The notes under the pieces: model-generated
Told to the model about the DNA's origin: nothing
The model's database searches: none
Seen by the model: the letters and a program-made list of their open reading frames with translations, nothing else
Shown: positions 21,395-32,079 of the stretch, one piece after another
Layout of the letters: every line of letters begins with the position of its first letter
Position numbering within the stretch: the stretch's first letter is position 1
Source: Apodemus sylvaticus
Taxonomy: Eukaryota; Chordata; Mammalia; Rodentia; Muridae
Length of the DNA stretch: 64,000 bases
Assembly: GCF_947179515.1 (NCBI RefSeq)
Contig: NC_067487.1
Span: 44,952,014-45,016,013 of the forward strand
Reading direction: 5' to 3'
Program-made: the position numbers and the translations under genes

Positions 21395-22981
21395 ATTTTT
21401 ATTTTCTATATTCTTTGTTTACATTCCAAATGATTTCCCCTTTCCCGAATCCCCCCTCCCCCTATGTCCCATAAACCTTCTTCTCTCCATCCATTCTCCA
21501 ATCACCTCCCTCCTTTTTCTACATCCTTATATTCCCCTCCAATGCTAGATCAATCCTTTCCAGGATCAGGACCCTCTCCATACTTCTTCATGGGGGTCAT
21601 TTGTTATGCAATTTGTGCCTTGGGTATTCAGGGCTTCTGGACTAATTAATATCCACTGATCAGAGATTGCTTTCCATGTGTATTCTTTTGTGATTGGGTT
21701 ACCTCGCTTAGGATGATATTTTCCAGATCAAACCATTTGCCTAAAAATTTTGTGAATTCATTGTTTCTAATTGCTGAGTAGTATACCACATTTTCTGTAT
21801 CCATTCCTCCTTTGAGGAGCATCTGGGTCTTTCCAGCTTCTGGCTATTATAAATAAGGCTGCTATGAACATAATGGAGCATGTGTCTTTATTGCATGCCA
21901 GGAAATCCTTTGGGTATATGGCCAGGAGAGGTATAGCAGGGTCCTCCAGAAGTGTCATGTCCAGTTTTCTGAGGAACTGCCAGACTGATTTCCGAAGTGG
22001 TTGTACCATCTTACAGCCCCACCAGCAGTGGAGGAGTGTTCCTCTTTCTCCACATCCTTGCCAACACCTGCTGTCTCTTGAGTTTTTGACCTTAGTCATT
22101 CTCACTGGTGTAAGGTGAAATCTCAGGGTTGTTTTTATTTGCATTTACCTAATGACTAATGATGTTGAGCACTTCTTAAGGTGCCTCTTGTCCATCCGAA
22201 TTTCTTCAGGTGAAAATTCTTTGTTTAGATCTGTACCCCATTTTTTAATAGGGTTATTTGGTTCCCTGGGGTCTAACTTCTTGAGTTCTTTGTATATATT
22301 GGACATTAGCCCTCTGTTAGATGTAGGTTTGGTGAATTGCCGTTTTGTCTTTTTAACAGTGTCCTTTGCCTTACAGAAACTTTGTAAATTTATGAGGTCC
22401 CATTTGTCAATTCTTGATCTTAGAGCATAAGCTATTGGTGATCTGTTCAGGAACTTTCCCCCAGTGCCCATGTCCTCAAGGTTCTTTCCCAGTTTCTTTT
22501 CTATTACTTTCAGTGTGTCTGGTTTTACATGGAGGTCCTTGATCCACTTGGAGTGAAGTTTAGTACATGGAGATAAGAATGGATCAATTCGCATTCTTCT
22601 GCATGCTGACCTCCAATTGAATCAGCACCATTTGTTGAAAAGGCTATCTTTTTTCCACTGGATGTTTTCGGCTCCTTTATCGAAGATCAAGTGACCATAG
22701 GTGTGTGGATTCATTTCTGGATCTTCAATTCTATTCCATTGGTCCACTTGTCTGTCACTGTGCCAATACCATGCAGTTTTTAACACTACTGTTCTGTAGT
22801 ATTGCTTGAAGTCAGGGATACTGATTCCCCCAGAATTTCCTTGGTTGTTGAGAGTAGTTTTAGCTATCCTGGGTTTTTTGTTATTCCAGATGAATTTGAG
22901 AATTGCTTTTTCTAACTCTGTGAAGAACTGAGTTGGGATTTTGATGGGGATTGCATTGAATCTGTAGATCGCTTTTATTTT
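21395..22981 (-). mobile_element. 5'-truncated LINE-1 (ORF2 C-terminal part and 3'UTR), antisense
   Basis: A fairly young murine L1 with its 3' end at the left: TTTACATTCCAAATGATTTC is the reverse complement of the usual 3'UTR terminus. It covers a short 3'UTR (about 21395-21650) and the last part of ORF2. Minus frames 21767-22144 (cysteine motif W.GCGERGTLLHCWWGC, TMFIAALFIIARSWKD), 22145-22594 (IKDLHVKPDTLKVIEKKLGK) and 22622-22975 (IYRFNAIPIKIPTQFFTELE) join into one ORF2 C-terminus, with an internal nonsense or frameshift between blocks. The L1 match stops at GTAGATCGCTTTT near 22978. It lies inside the ancient antisense L1. No convincing target-site duplication: the shared TTTTATTTTC at both ends is part of the L1 3' end itself. 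Confidence 0.92.
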
Positions 22982-22982
22982 C

Positions 22983-23316
22983 ACCCCCAAACTACACACA
23001 GTGCTTTCACACATTTTTATTTCTTAGTGATTATATTTTGTGGAATGAGTGGCACCAGGAATATAATCTTATATTTAAAATTTATTATTTTATCACAAAA
23101 TTAATCATAATGATCTCTTATTTTCTTCAAAATTTTAGAGAAGAGATTTTATATTGTTTGCTTCCTGATTTGTTTCATTGAATTATTTCTTTTTTCTTAA
23201 TTAACCTAAGAAGTTTTTAAGCTTTGCAAAAAAAAAATATATAACTAGTTTCATGCTACTTTGATTTTTCCCAATGATTTTTATTGCTTTTATTGCTTTT
23301 TGCATCCTTCTGTATT
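22983..23316 (-). mobile_element. Ancient LINE-1 ORF2, antisense, part 2
   Basis: AT-rich sequence between two younger insertions. Phrases such as AAGCTTTGCAAAAAAAA and TTTCATGCTACTTTGATTTTTCCCAATGATT fit, at high divergence, the reverse complement of the L1 ORF2 part just beyond the reverse transcriptase start. It is most simply the continuation of the 20.8-21.39 kb element. Low certainty on its own. Confidence 0.45.
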
Positions 23317-23331
23317 TTCCTCTTGTTCTTT
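23317..23331. repeat. Target-site duplication of the inverted L1, left copy
   Basis: TTCCTCTTGTTCTTT. The right copy TTCCTCTTGTCTTT at 24912-24925 differs by a single-base gap. The pair encloses the whole twin-primed L1 and everything nested in it. Confidence 0.75.
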
Positions 23332-23810
23332 GTTCATATTTTTCTTCTTTTAATTTAATCAAGTTATTTATTTACTTTACATCCCTAACTACAGCTTCCC
23401 CTCCTTCTTCTCTTCCCTGGTCCTCTTTCTCAACTCAACTGAAGTCCCCCAGCATCCATGCCTCCTCAGGACCGGGGAGTCCTCCACGAATACAAGCACC
23501 CTTGGCATATAAAGTTTCAAGAAAACTAGTCACATTTTCTTCTATTGAGGCTAGACAAAGCAGTCTAGTTAGGGGAAAGGGATCCAAAGTAAGTCAATGT
23601 TGCCAGAGAGAGCTCTGCCTTTGCTTTAGAAGTCTCACAGTTAGATTCAGCTATACAACTGTTACATATGTGCAGAGGGACTATGTCCCTCCCATGCATG
23701 CTCTCAGGTTAGAAGTTCTCAGTCTCTATGAGATCCTATGGGCCCAGGATAGTTTTCTTCTGTGTACTTGAACCCTCTGGCTTCTTCATTCCTTCCTCTC
23801 TGTCTTCCAC

Positions 23811-23826
23811 AAGATTCTCCAAGCTC
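23811..23826. repeat. 16-bp target-site duplication, left copy
   Basis: AAGATTCTCCAAGCTC, identical to 24340-24355. It flanks the nested sense L1. Confidence 0.95.
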
Positions 23827-24339
23827 GATACTTGTTCCACTATGTTCATAGCAGCCCTATTTATAATAGCCAGAAGCTGGAAAGAACACAGGTATCCCTC
23901 AACAGAAGAATGGATGCAAAAAATGTGGTATAGCTACACAATGGAGTACTATTCAGCCATTAGAAACAATGAATTCATGAAATTCTTAGGCAAATGGATA
24001 GAGCTGGAGAACATCATACTAAATGAGGTAACCCAGTCTCAAAAGATCAATCATGGTATGCACTCACTAATAAGTGGATATTAGCTTGGAAAACTGGAAT
24101 ATGCAAAACATAATCCACACTTAAAATGAGGTACAAGAAGAACGGAGGAGTGGCCTCTAGTTCTGGAAAGACCCAGTGTAGCAGTATAAGACAAAACCAG
24201 AACAGGGAAGTGGGAAGGGATGGGTGGGAGAACATAGGGAGGGAAGGGGACTTATGTGACTTTCGGGGAGTGGGGAACCAGAAAAGGGGAAATCATTTGA
24301 AATGTAAATAAAAAGTATATCGAATAAAATTAAAAAAAA
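23827..24339 (+). mobile_element. Nested 5'-truncated LINE-1, sense, with clean insertion hallmarks
   Basis: A 513-base L1 tail inserted into the older antisense L1 3'UTR. It starts in the ORF2 C-terminus (CSTMFIAALFIIARSWKE...), keeps an unbroken frame through MQKMWYSYTMEYYSAIRNNE to the ORF2 stop at 24082-24084, then has about 245 bases of G/A-rich 3'UTR with TTTCGGGGAGTGGGGAACCA, AATGTAAATAAA and an A-tail. A perfect 16-bp duplication flanks it, and the interrupted L1 3'UTR resumes on the right without loss. The intact terminal frame and perfect duplication suggest that it is one of the younger insertions here. Confidence 0.95.
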
Positions 24340-24355
24340 AAGATTCTCCAAGCTC
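24340..24355. repeat. 16-bp target-site duplication, right copy
   Basis: AAGATTCTCCAAGCTC after the A-tail of the nested L1; identical to 23811-23826. Confidence 0.95.
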
Positions 24356-24424
24356 CTCCTAATGTTTTGCCTGTGGGTCTCTGCATCAATTTCCATCAGT
24401 TGCTAGGTGAAGCCTCTGATGACA

Positions 24425-24911
24425 GTTATAACAACAAAATTGGGGAGCAAGGGGAATCTCTGGTACAAGCAAGAAACCTGGAAAATGGAAACTTCCAGGA
24501 ATCTATGAGGGTGACCCTAGCTAAGACTGCTAAGAATAGAAGATATAAATCCTAAACTGGCCATGTCCTATAAACAGGCAAGACTTCTAATGGAGGGATT
24601 GGGACACCACCCAATCACAAAACCTTAGATCCAGTTATTCTTTTATTTCTTTGTGTTTTGTAACCTTTTTTGCCCACTTTGGTCATATGAAATAAATTTG
24701 GAAATATCCTTCCTTTACAATTTTTTAAACTGTTTGAGAATGGCACAAGATATGCAAGGGTAAAAGCTAGAGCACAATTTGAGGGAAGAGGAAACCAATA
24801 ACAGGCCCAGGGTGAGTCCCATTCCATGAGAAGGAGCCCATCACTGACACTATTAATGATATTCTGCTATACTTGCAGACATGAGCTTAGCAAAACTGTC
24901 ATCAGAGAGAA
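24425..24911 (+). mobile_element. Inverted 5' part of the twin-primed LINE-1
   Basis: This segment carries the same L1 3'UTR family as 23332-24424 but from further upstream and in the opposite orientation: GGGAATCTCTGGTACAAGCA, CCAGGAATCTATGAGGGTGA, CAGGCAAGACTTCTAATGGA, CCCATCACTGACACTATTAA and finally AAAACTGTCATCAGAGAGA. Its right edge ends at the point where the 3' part begins at its own junction (GAAGCCTCTGATGACAGTTA on the plus strand), with about 14 bases present in both. That is the geometry expected from twin priming during L1 insertion. It contains the 111-bp duplicated block at 24631-24741 in place of about 18 expected bases. Confidence 0.82.
24631..24741. repeat. 111-bp duplicated block, copy B
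   Basis: About 96% identical to 21199-21309, same orientation. On both sides the L1 3'UTR sequence continues (left ...CACAAAACCTTAGAT, right CACAAGATATGCAAGGG...), so this block is foreign to the element and must have been copied in. Confidence 0.9.
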
Positions 24912-24925
24912 TTCCTCTTGTCTTT
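24912..24925. repeat. Target-site duplication of the inverted L1, right copy
   Basis: TTCCTCTTGTCTTT, matching 23317-23331 apart from one missing T. It abuts the outer end of the inverted segment. Confidence 0.75.
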
Positions 24926-25289
24926 AATTTTTTTTAACAGTCAAGTTCTTTATACATGTACACACATACAAACCAAAAACACAGAATCCTTCTGTATCTC
25001 AGTTAAAAATATTTTGATTGAGTAATTACTGCAAAATCTCCCTGACTGTTTAAGAGAAGTTGGTTTTCAAAAGCTAGGAGAATTTAAAACATTCTATGTG
25101 AAAAGAAGCAACAACAAAAAACTTTTATTTGATCAATGGAATCAGTGCCTTTTGATGCAAAACAACCCTCCCCAAATATCCCAACTATTGTTAATACTTT
25201 AAAAATCAGCATACCAAACTTGATTCTAATTAGAATGCTATTATTTTTCATACTAGTAATTCAAAATCCAAGATCTTCACCCATGTTAC

Positions 25290-25702
25290 TCCATTTCATG
25301 GGAATCATTCATCCTCCACTGCTGGGTATGCCACCAATAATTCCTGTAGGATCCAGACCCCTGACAAAGACCCTTGGCTTGTAACAGCGTCTCTTTTCTT
25401 CTGACTTCCTATCATCAGATTCGCTGTCAGATAAAGATTTCCTTTTCTGAACCATCTTTTCCTTTGCCAGGTTTTTGAAAATTAAGAAATGCTATAATTA
25501 ATTCTGGACAGTTTAAATTTTTTTACTGGCACCAAATATTACCAGCATCTGGGAACTCCTTCCACTTGAAGAAACACTCTACCTTCTAATTCACTACACA
25601 CCAGTCCAGTACTTTTGTACCACTAATTCTTCCCTCTCTGATCCTTCAACTTTCTTCAGTTTCTTTCCCATTTTTTATTCCAATTATCATTTTTTAATGC
25701 AT
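25290..25702 (-). pseudogene. Cbx3: Cbx3 (HP1 gamma) processed pseudogene
   Basis: The parent gene encodes heterochromatin protein 1 gamma, a nuclear reader of methylated H3K9 with an N-terminal chromodomain, a hinge and a C-terminal chromoshadow domain. Read from 25702 leftwards, the copy keeps the start region and GKK..KKVE, then the chromodomain (F.KWKEF.DAGN equivalent, with NCPELI), then a hinge whose frame is clear at 25315-25480: KRKSLSDSESDD followed by a KPR.F.RGLDP-like stretch and IIG at the start of the chromoshadow. The MKW codons near 25295 are the last sure match, so the rest of the chromoshadow is lost or unrecognisable. Exons are joined without introns, and stops and frameshifts are present. 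The serine-rich hinge fits Cbx3, not Cbx1. The copy may extend left through 3'UTR sequence to an A-run near 24927-24936. Inactive. Confidence 0.85.
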
Positions 25703-25749
25703 GGTATTTGGAAAAGATATGCAGAAGGATTTTAATCTTAGTTAACATA

Positions 25750-26578
25750 TGTTGTGTAAATTGACATATGGTCCAGAAACCTTCATATATGCCTTTGTTA
25801 GTGGCATATGGTGCATATGGTGTATATATTGAAACCTTTTCTATTATTTTAACACCTTTGTCCATTCTGTCAGTCCTTAATTGATAAAGCTAAGTGTTTT
25901 GATATGCATATATAATGGTAGTTTTATGTTATCATTGTGAGATTGTCAGCTTATATTTACATGATGTCCCTTCATTCTTTGACAGCTTTTGGTAGAAAGT
26001 GTATTTTATTTGATATAAATATGGCCAACTCTGATCCCCTAGTAATCACATTTTCAGTATAACTTTTGCTCTTCAACTTTTAGGTTGTTGCATTTCAAAA
26101 TCAAATTTGAGATGCCTGTGCACAGCACTTCTTCTTAGTGTATGCATACCCTCTATGACATTTTTGTTAGGAATTTATATATTTATAAATTAAATATTGG
26201 TAAAAACTTACTATTGTCATTTGTTCATTGCTTTTTTTCCTTTTCACCTCTTGAATATTCTTTTCCTGTTATGATAACTTCCTTTACAAATTGTTCCTTT
26301 ATGCTGACATTATTTGATTCTTTCCTCATTTACTCCTATATATATATTATATACTCTTATAGTTACTGTGAGACTTATGTAAACAGATCATGGTCATACC
26401 CACATATCCTAAACTGATAACTTCAATCACATACACATACTCTGTGCTTTTTAACCAAGTTTCTTACACAATTTATATGATTAATGTGAGAATTTATGTT
26501 ATTTATAGTTAAATTCACATTTTTGTTTCTAATTCTATATCATAAATAAGCATAGATACATAGATAGATAGATGGATG

Positions 26579-26625
<47 letters not shown>

Positions 26626-27560
26626 CAGCATTTCTATTTAGTCATAAACTTTTGGGTTCATATTCATTGCTCTGAAAGACTTTATACTTTTTGAAAAATT
26701 TCTTCTCAGAATTATTTTGTCAACTTCAAACACTTTGCATCTCTTAAGCATTCTTTGGAAGGCAGATCTATTAGCAATAAATTCTGTAAGATCTTGTATC
26801 CTCATAAAGGTCTTTATTCTACTTTAAAGTACACTCTTGCTAGTCATAGTATTCTTTGTGAGTACATTTTTCCTTTATACACATATACTACATTTTGCTA
26901 GTCCTCTGGCTTATAAATTCTCCTTAGAAAAATCTGGTGATTGTCATGTGTGGTTCCTAAAAATGTGACAAGCCACTTTTCTTTTGTTACTTTTAAGTTG
27001 TCTGGCTTCCTGTGACTTCCAGCTGCTTAATTATGTGTTTGGATTGGTGGTTCTCTCTGTTTGAACATTGTTGGTTTCTTGAATTTTTATATGAGATTGA
27101 TTCCTCGCGTTTTTGCTAAGCTCAGCTATGAAGTTCTCAAGTGAATGGTTTTTTTCTGCTGGAATTTGAAAAAAAATTCTGGTCACTACATCTTTAAATA
27201 AGTATTTTGTGTGTTTCTATCCCTTTTATCTCTTGTGGACATCATGCTATGTACAGTGGTTTGCTTGACGATATTCTATAAGCTCTTATATGTTCTTTAC
27301 TTTTTTGATCCTTTGATCTAAATGATTTTTCTTTAAAGTTGCAGATTCATCAGCTTAAAATTATAGTATATCCTATCAGTTCAATTACTAAATGTATCCA
27401 CTCTAATTTTTATTTCTATATTTGTTCTATGTAGATAATGAAATTTGCCATGTAACTTTGCTCAGAAATGGCAGATATTTTTTATGGCTATTTTGAATTT
27501 TTCATATAATTCTATATGTCCAACACTTAAAATCAGTATTGGTAATTTTTTATAAATTTC
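25750..27560 (-). mobile_element. Ancient LINE-1 (endonuclease/ORF1 region), antisense, part 3
   Basis: The plus strand follows, at high divergence, the reverse complement of an old L1 from the ORF2 endonuclease region back towards ORF1 and the 5'UTR. Phrases that line up include ATTTGATATAAATATGGCCA, AAAAACTTACTATTGTCATT, TCTTGCTAGTCATAGTATTC, TTCTTGAATTTTTATATGAG and TCTGGTCACTACATCTTTAA. The order continues that of 20.8-21.39 and 22.98-23.32 kb, so all three are probably one element split by later insertions. It is interrupted by a GATA array at 26552-26624. All coding capacity is lost. A HAL1-type relative is an alternative. Confidence 0.6.
26552..26624. repeat. (GATA)n microsatellite
   Basis: About 70 bases of GATA units with two GGAT variants near the left end, inside the ancient L1. 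Confidence 0.95.
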
Positions 27561-28805
27561 TTCTCTTCCTTGTCTTGGCCATCATCCTTCCTTTTTTCAT
27601 TGTATATGACATGTGAACACGTTTTCTGTATTCAAACAAAAAAACCCCACATCTCTCACCTTCTTCATAAATCTGCCTCATCCAAGAGGTGTCCATATTT
27701 TTTTTAGAGTTCATCATTTCTTCATCCCCATTCGATTTGTGTGAAGTACTACAAGTTAATTTGTCTTTGCACCACTAAGACATCATGTTATCCCTTGTTG
27801 TTATTGTCCAGCAGGGATTCAAAGCAGACCTCTTGTATTGACACTGTGAACATCCCTCAATAAATTTAAAATGCTGGAACATTTTTTGGTAACAGGTACA
27901 TGCCTGCTACTGAATGGGAGAGCTTTCTTCCAGTGATAATCTAGACCTCAAGAGTGGCTGACAAAGGCAAAATAAGAATGTCCTCTGTCTTAGTGTGGCC
28001 ATTTTCAGAACTGTTCATTTGATGCCTCTGTTTTGCAATGAGTTCTGAGAGTCTCTGAGTACTCCATACTGACAGTCTTCTCTTCATTTTTTTCTTAGTT
28101 TTTCTTTAAATAACAAAAGAGATTCTCAAATTTGCCAGGTATGTTAAAATAATTATGGTATTCCTTATAGTTTTCAATACAAATATAGCATCTCTCTCTC
28201 TCTATTTCATGATAGATTAGCAGGCTTCTCTGTTGTTCCCTTTGAACTTACCCTTTTATTTTATTTATTCCCTATTTACATATTATGGCTTCTTGTCTGC
28301 ATTACATAAATGCCTCCTACTCTTGGTCACATTTATGTCAGCTTCTGTTTCTAGCAGTATTCCTTGTTTTCTGTAATTAATCCATTTAGAAGTGAAACTT
28401 TCTGCAATTCTGTTATATACATCTCCTTGATACTAAATGTCTGAATTTTTCACTGAATCCATAATACAATACCTTTACAAAAGCAATTTAGGGATGAAAA
28501 CATTTACTTTAGTTAACGGTTCCACCTTACTATCATTCGAGCAGGGATGTCTTAGCATGGAATAATATATTTATTCATGCTTATACTCAGTTAACTTTAT
28601 CATCTCTTATAGAGTTCAGTATTCCTTGCCTATGGAATGGTATCACATACAGCGGTGGTTATGTCTTACACCTCAATTAACTTAATTAAGAGAATCACAG
28701 GTATTCTCAGGAGGCAAGCTAACCTAGGAACTTCAGTAGAAAGACTCTGTTCATAAATGATTCGAGATCATGTCAAAGTTGCCAATTAAAACTAGCATCA
28801 CTGGC
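27561..28805. other. AT-rich sequence, probably old repeat or unique
   Basis: No gene. The left part may be the 5'UTR of the ancient antisense L1. A CT run (28190-28204) is the only clear simple repeat. Confidence 0.35.
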
Positions 28806-28807
28806 AA

Positions 28808-29160
28808 TATGTTCTAGTTTCCTTCTCTTGCTGTAATGAACACTCTAACCAAAGCAACTTTGATAAGAAAGGGTTTATTCCAGGTATCATCCATCATTGA
28901 AGACATCAGGGCAGAATCTCAAAGCAGGAAACCAGAAGCAGGAACCATTGAAGATTGATTACTACCTAACTTTCTGGCTCACGGTCAGCCAGCTTTCTAG
29001 GCCAATCCAAGTAGAAATACCCAAGAGTTGCATCTACCATAGTGGTCTTGGCATCTGTATAACAATTATCAATCAAGATAATCTTTTACATACATGTTTA
29101 CAACCAATTTAACCTGGGTGATATGAGATGGTAGCTAACCATCACATGTTCTAGTCCAGA
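28808..29160 (+). mobile_element. Diverged rodent interspersed repeat
   Basis: Starts TCTAGTTTCCTTCTCTTGCT, then AATGAACACTCTAACCAAAG, AAGAAAGGGTTTATTCCAGG and GACATCAGGGCAGAATCTCA. It resembles, at higher divergence, the better-preserved repeat at 54.1-54.5 kb. The family name is uncertain; I suspect a rodent L1 (Lx-type) 3' end or a related retroelement end. Confidence 0.55.
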
Positions 29161-29164
29161 AAAT

Positions 29165-31310
29165 GCAACAAAATACAATTTTCATTCATTTCTTTGATTC
29201 TTTGTATCAAAGAATTAGATGAAAATCTAATTTTAAGGAAAATCAGTAGTGTCCATGTAAATGTTTCATCTGTGCAATCAACAAAGCAAGTCAGTGAGAA
29301 ACCAGCAAAAGTCAAATTGAATCAGTCAGCTTGGAGCAGAGTTGGACCCAGAACTGCTGAGTTAAACAAGGCAGCCAGAGTTCGGAAAGAACTAGAAAGA
29401 GTTAGTTTATTCAGGACAGGCCTCCAAGAAAACAATTACATGTGGTGAATAAAAGACACTTTTACAGAGTTTGATGTTCTTCAAACCAATAGTCTACATA
29501 TGTTTGTTTTCCTCTAAAAGGAAGTTAAATGTCAATAGCACACAGCTTGAAGAGTGTCTTCTCCGGGTGATGAAAACTGTAAGAAAACCTTAAGGAAGTG
29601 ACAGATATAATTAAAATCTTGCACTTCTTTGAGAAACAAATAAACACAATTCACAAACTATGCTGCTCTTTTCTTCTGAAGTGCACTGTATGACTTCCCA
29701 AGGTCTTTGAGCATCAAGATACAGATTCACATAAGCTAATTCATGGTCCCAGAGGACCAAATTTTAGGCAATCAAGATCAATGCAAAGTTCTTACCCATG
29801 AGTTTTATAGGGCCAACAAAATTTCCCTATAAATGAGTATAGCAAGTAACTGTGAACAGTCGAAGAATATTTGAGTGACTGAACTGTGATCTTACACCGT
29901 CCAATCTAACTTTCATGGTCCAATCTTCATTTTTTTTCATACATCCCGCTCCTTAGCATGTTTACTATTTTACCACTTAGCAATTTCTGAAAGAATTTTC
30001 ATTCCAAGAACCCTAAAGTAAAGATAAATACTTTATCACTTAAAATAATCTTAGCTTTATTTAGAAAACTAATAAAAAGAGGAGTGATTTTTTTCCAATA
30101 CTGAATCTCTTTGGAAATCACAATGTTAACAAAAAAATTTTCAAAAATGTTAAGTGAGTAAATGTAAAATCATAATTTATATATAATTGAATCCTTTTTT
30201 CACTCCATAAGAGTTTCTATATAAATTTACAGTTAGTTACACATTTTTGAAAATTGCAATTTGATTTCATGAAGAACACAGTAAGAATGGAATTGAAAGT
30301 ATTCAACACAAATGTAGAGAAGGTACAGAATTGTCGGGAAAGGCATCGACCACAGAGACGGAACCAGGCCCTCACATTTATCTGAATCAGGAATAACTTC
30401 TATGAGTTATGAAGGAGATGAAGGTACAGATTTCAGAATTACACAGATGTTCAGATAGTTATTTACAGTAGATATTACAATAATGTAGCATTATGATCCA
30501 TGTGTTAGAATGCATTAATTGTTCATGGTGCTTATTCTAGTATTTTTGAACATTGACTGTCTTAATCACATGATTCCATCTTGTCACTAGTATGGAGAAG
30601 GCAATTTTATAGAGATGCCAATTTGACTCATGCTGAAAATCTGTAATTTACACAGGTCCCTAGGCATTTCTCTTACTCATTCAAACTGCATCTATTCAGC
30701 AAGGTATCCTATACTTTTTAGGTTCCACATTTCCATGACATCACAATATTTAGAGAAGATTCTCTGTTTTTGATAAATATCTTGCTTTTTTGTATGGAAT
30801 TCAGAATGTATGAACATGGCATGAAAGACATGTCTAAAGACATAACATTTTATTATGTGAGAATGTGACTCATTTACTGCCACAAAGCTTAATACAGCCC
30901 CCATAACAGTGTTTGTCAGGGAAAGTTTTATCATAAACATCAGTTTTACACAGACCAATAATTTACACTTGATTTTCTCTTCTTAGTACAGTCTTGAGGA
31001 GTGAGAGAAATTAATTTTGTATTTTCTTTGGATACTATTCAAAATCTATTAGAGATATCTTCAGATGTTCTTCTTTTTATTTATTTTATTTTTTTAACTA
31101 TCTTTTACCCTTGCTTATTCTGTTGCATGAACTCTTTGTCTGGGTTGAATCAAGGAGCCACACATTGTTATGTTTAGAGTTGATTTTCAGAGACTAGATA
31201 CTTCTCAATTGAGTTCAGATCTGTACAACAAATTACTCTTCAACCCCCTTCTTACATTTGAATTATCTGTGCATTACATATTGGTGTGTTTGTGTAAATT
31301 TGTTACTGCT
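29165..31310. other. Unique stretch
   Basis: No recognised repeat or exon. The plus frame 29194-29448 (84 residues, with a charged AARVRKELERV stretch) and the minus frame 30692-30958 (88 residues) show no domain that I know and are probably chance. The remainder is AT-rich. Confidence 0.4.
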
Positions 31311-31315
31311 ACTGT

Positions 31316-31402
31316 TGTTGTTCGAGACAGGGTTTCTCTGTGTAGCCCTGGCTATCCTGAAACTCACTCTGTAGCCCAGGCTGGCTTGAAACTCAGAGAT
31401 TT
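31316..31402 (-). mobile_element. B1 SINE fragment, antisense
   Basis: GAGACAGGGTTTCTCTGTGT, AGCCCTGGCTATCCTGAAAC, CACTCTGTAGCCCAGGCTGG and CTTGAAACTCAGAGAT form the reverse complement of the 3' two thirds of a 7SL-derived B1 SINE. The left edge lacks a clear A-tail (only TTGTTGTT) and the 5' part is missing. Sequence from 31403 to 32028 is unique. Confidence 0.92.
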
Positions 31403-32023
31403 CCAGGTCTTAATCAGATTTTCTAAGAAAATATTATCTGCTTGCAAAAGCAAAACCATTGATAAATTTATAAATTAGGCAAATTTATACTTGATTTTCT
31501 ATGTCTACAGAAAGCAATCTCAAAAAATAATATTTATGGATATTTGTGATTTATTTAAGAGCTAACTATTGAATAAACATCATCAGAAACATTGTATTAT
31601 TAGATATCCATAGACATTGTCTTTATGAAAAAATGTAAGATCTTAATCAAAACATGGAAATAACACATATTAATCTTTTATAGTCACAATTACTATGGTA
31701 TCACTTAGCAAAACAATGAATAGAAAGGGCCTCAAGTAACTCTAAACTAGAAATATGAATCATGAAATGAGTATCACATTCTATTTATCAACTGCAATAG
31801 TTCACTGGTACATATTTAAAAGACTTGATATTAGATCCAAATAATTTTTACCAATGATACATAAATTTTCTGTTTTGGGCTTTTAGGGAAATATTAGTGT
31901 AGAAATTTTTATTGTAGTGCAGAAATATTTACCAAACCTTAAAAGTGGACTAAATCTACTCTAAATATGTCACTTTATAGACTTTGTTTTTCTTCATCTA
32001 TATAAATACAAGTTTAACTTCTA

Positions 32024-32028
<5 letters not shown>

Positions 32029-32079
<51 letters not shown>
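32029..32079. repeat. Compound (TG)n(AG)n microsatellite
   Basis: About 13 TG units followed by about 12 AG units. It gives the Cys/Val then Glu/Arg runs in the open frame over it. Confidence 0.95.

Larger units (their letters stand above)
23332..24424 (-). mobile_element. LINE-1 (Lx-like) 3'UTR, antisense: 3' part of a twin-primed copy
   Basis: On the minus strand this is an L1 3'UTR ending in GGATGTAAAGTAAATAAA and an A-rich run at the left edge. Landmarks, read on the plus strand, are TTTACTTTACATCCCTAACT, GAGGCTAGACAAAGCAGTCT, CATATGTGCAGAGGGAC, GGGTCTCTGCATCAATTTCC and GGTGAAGCCTCTGATGACAG. It is interrupted at 23827-24339 by a younger L1 in the opposite orientation. At about 24425 it meets the inverted 5' part of the same element. 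No coding sequence is left. Confidence 0.85.

Noticed and set aside
21395..22982. TTTTATTTTC at both ends as a target-site duplication of this L1
   Set aside because: The left copy is explained by the L1's own 3' terminus, so the match is low-complexity coincidence.
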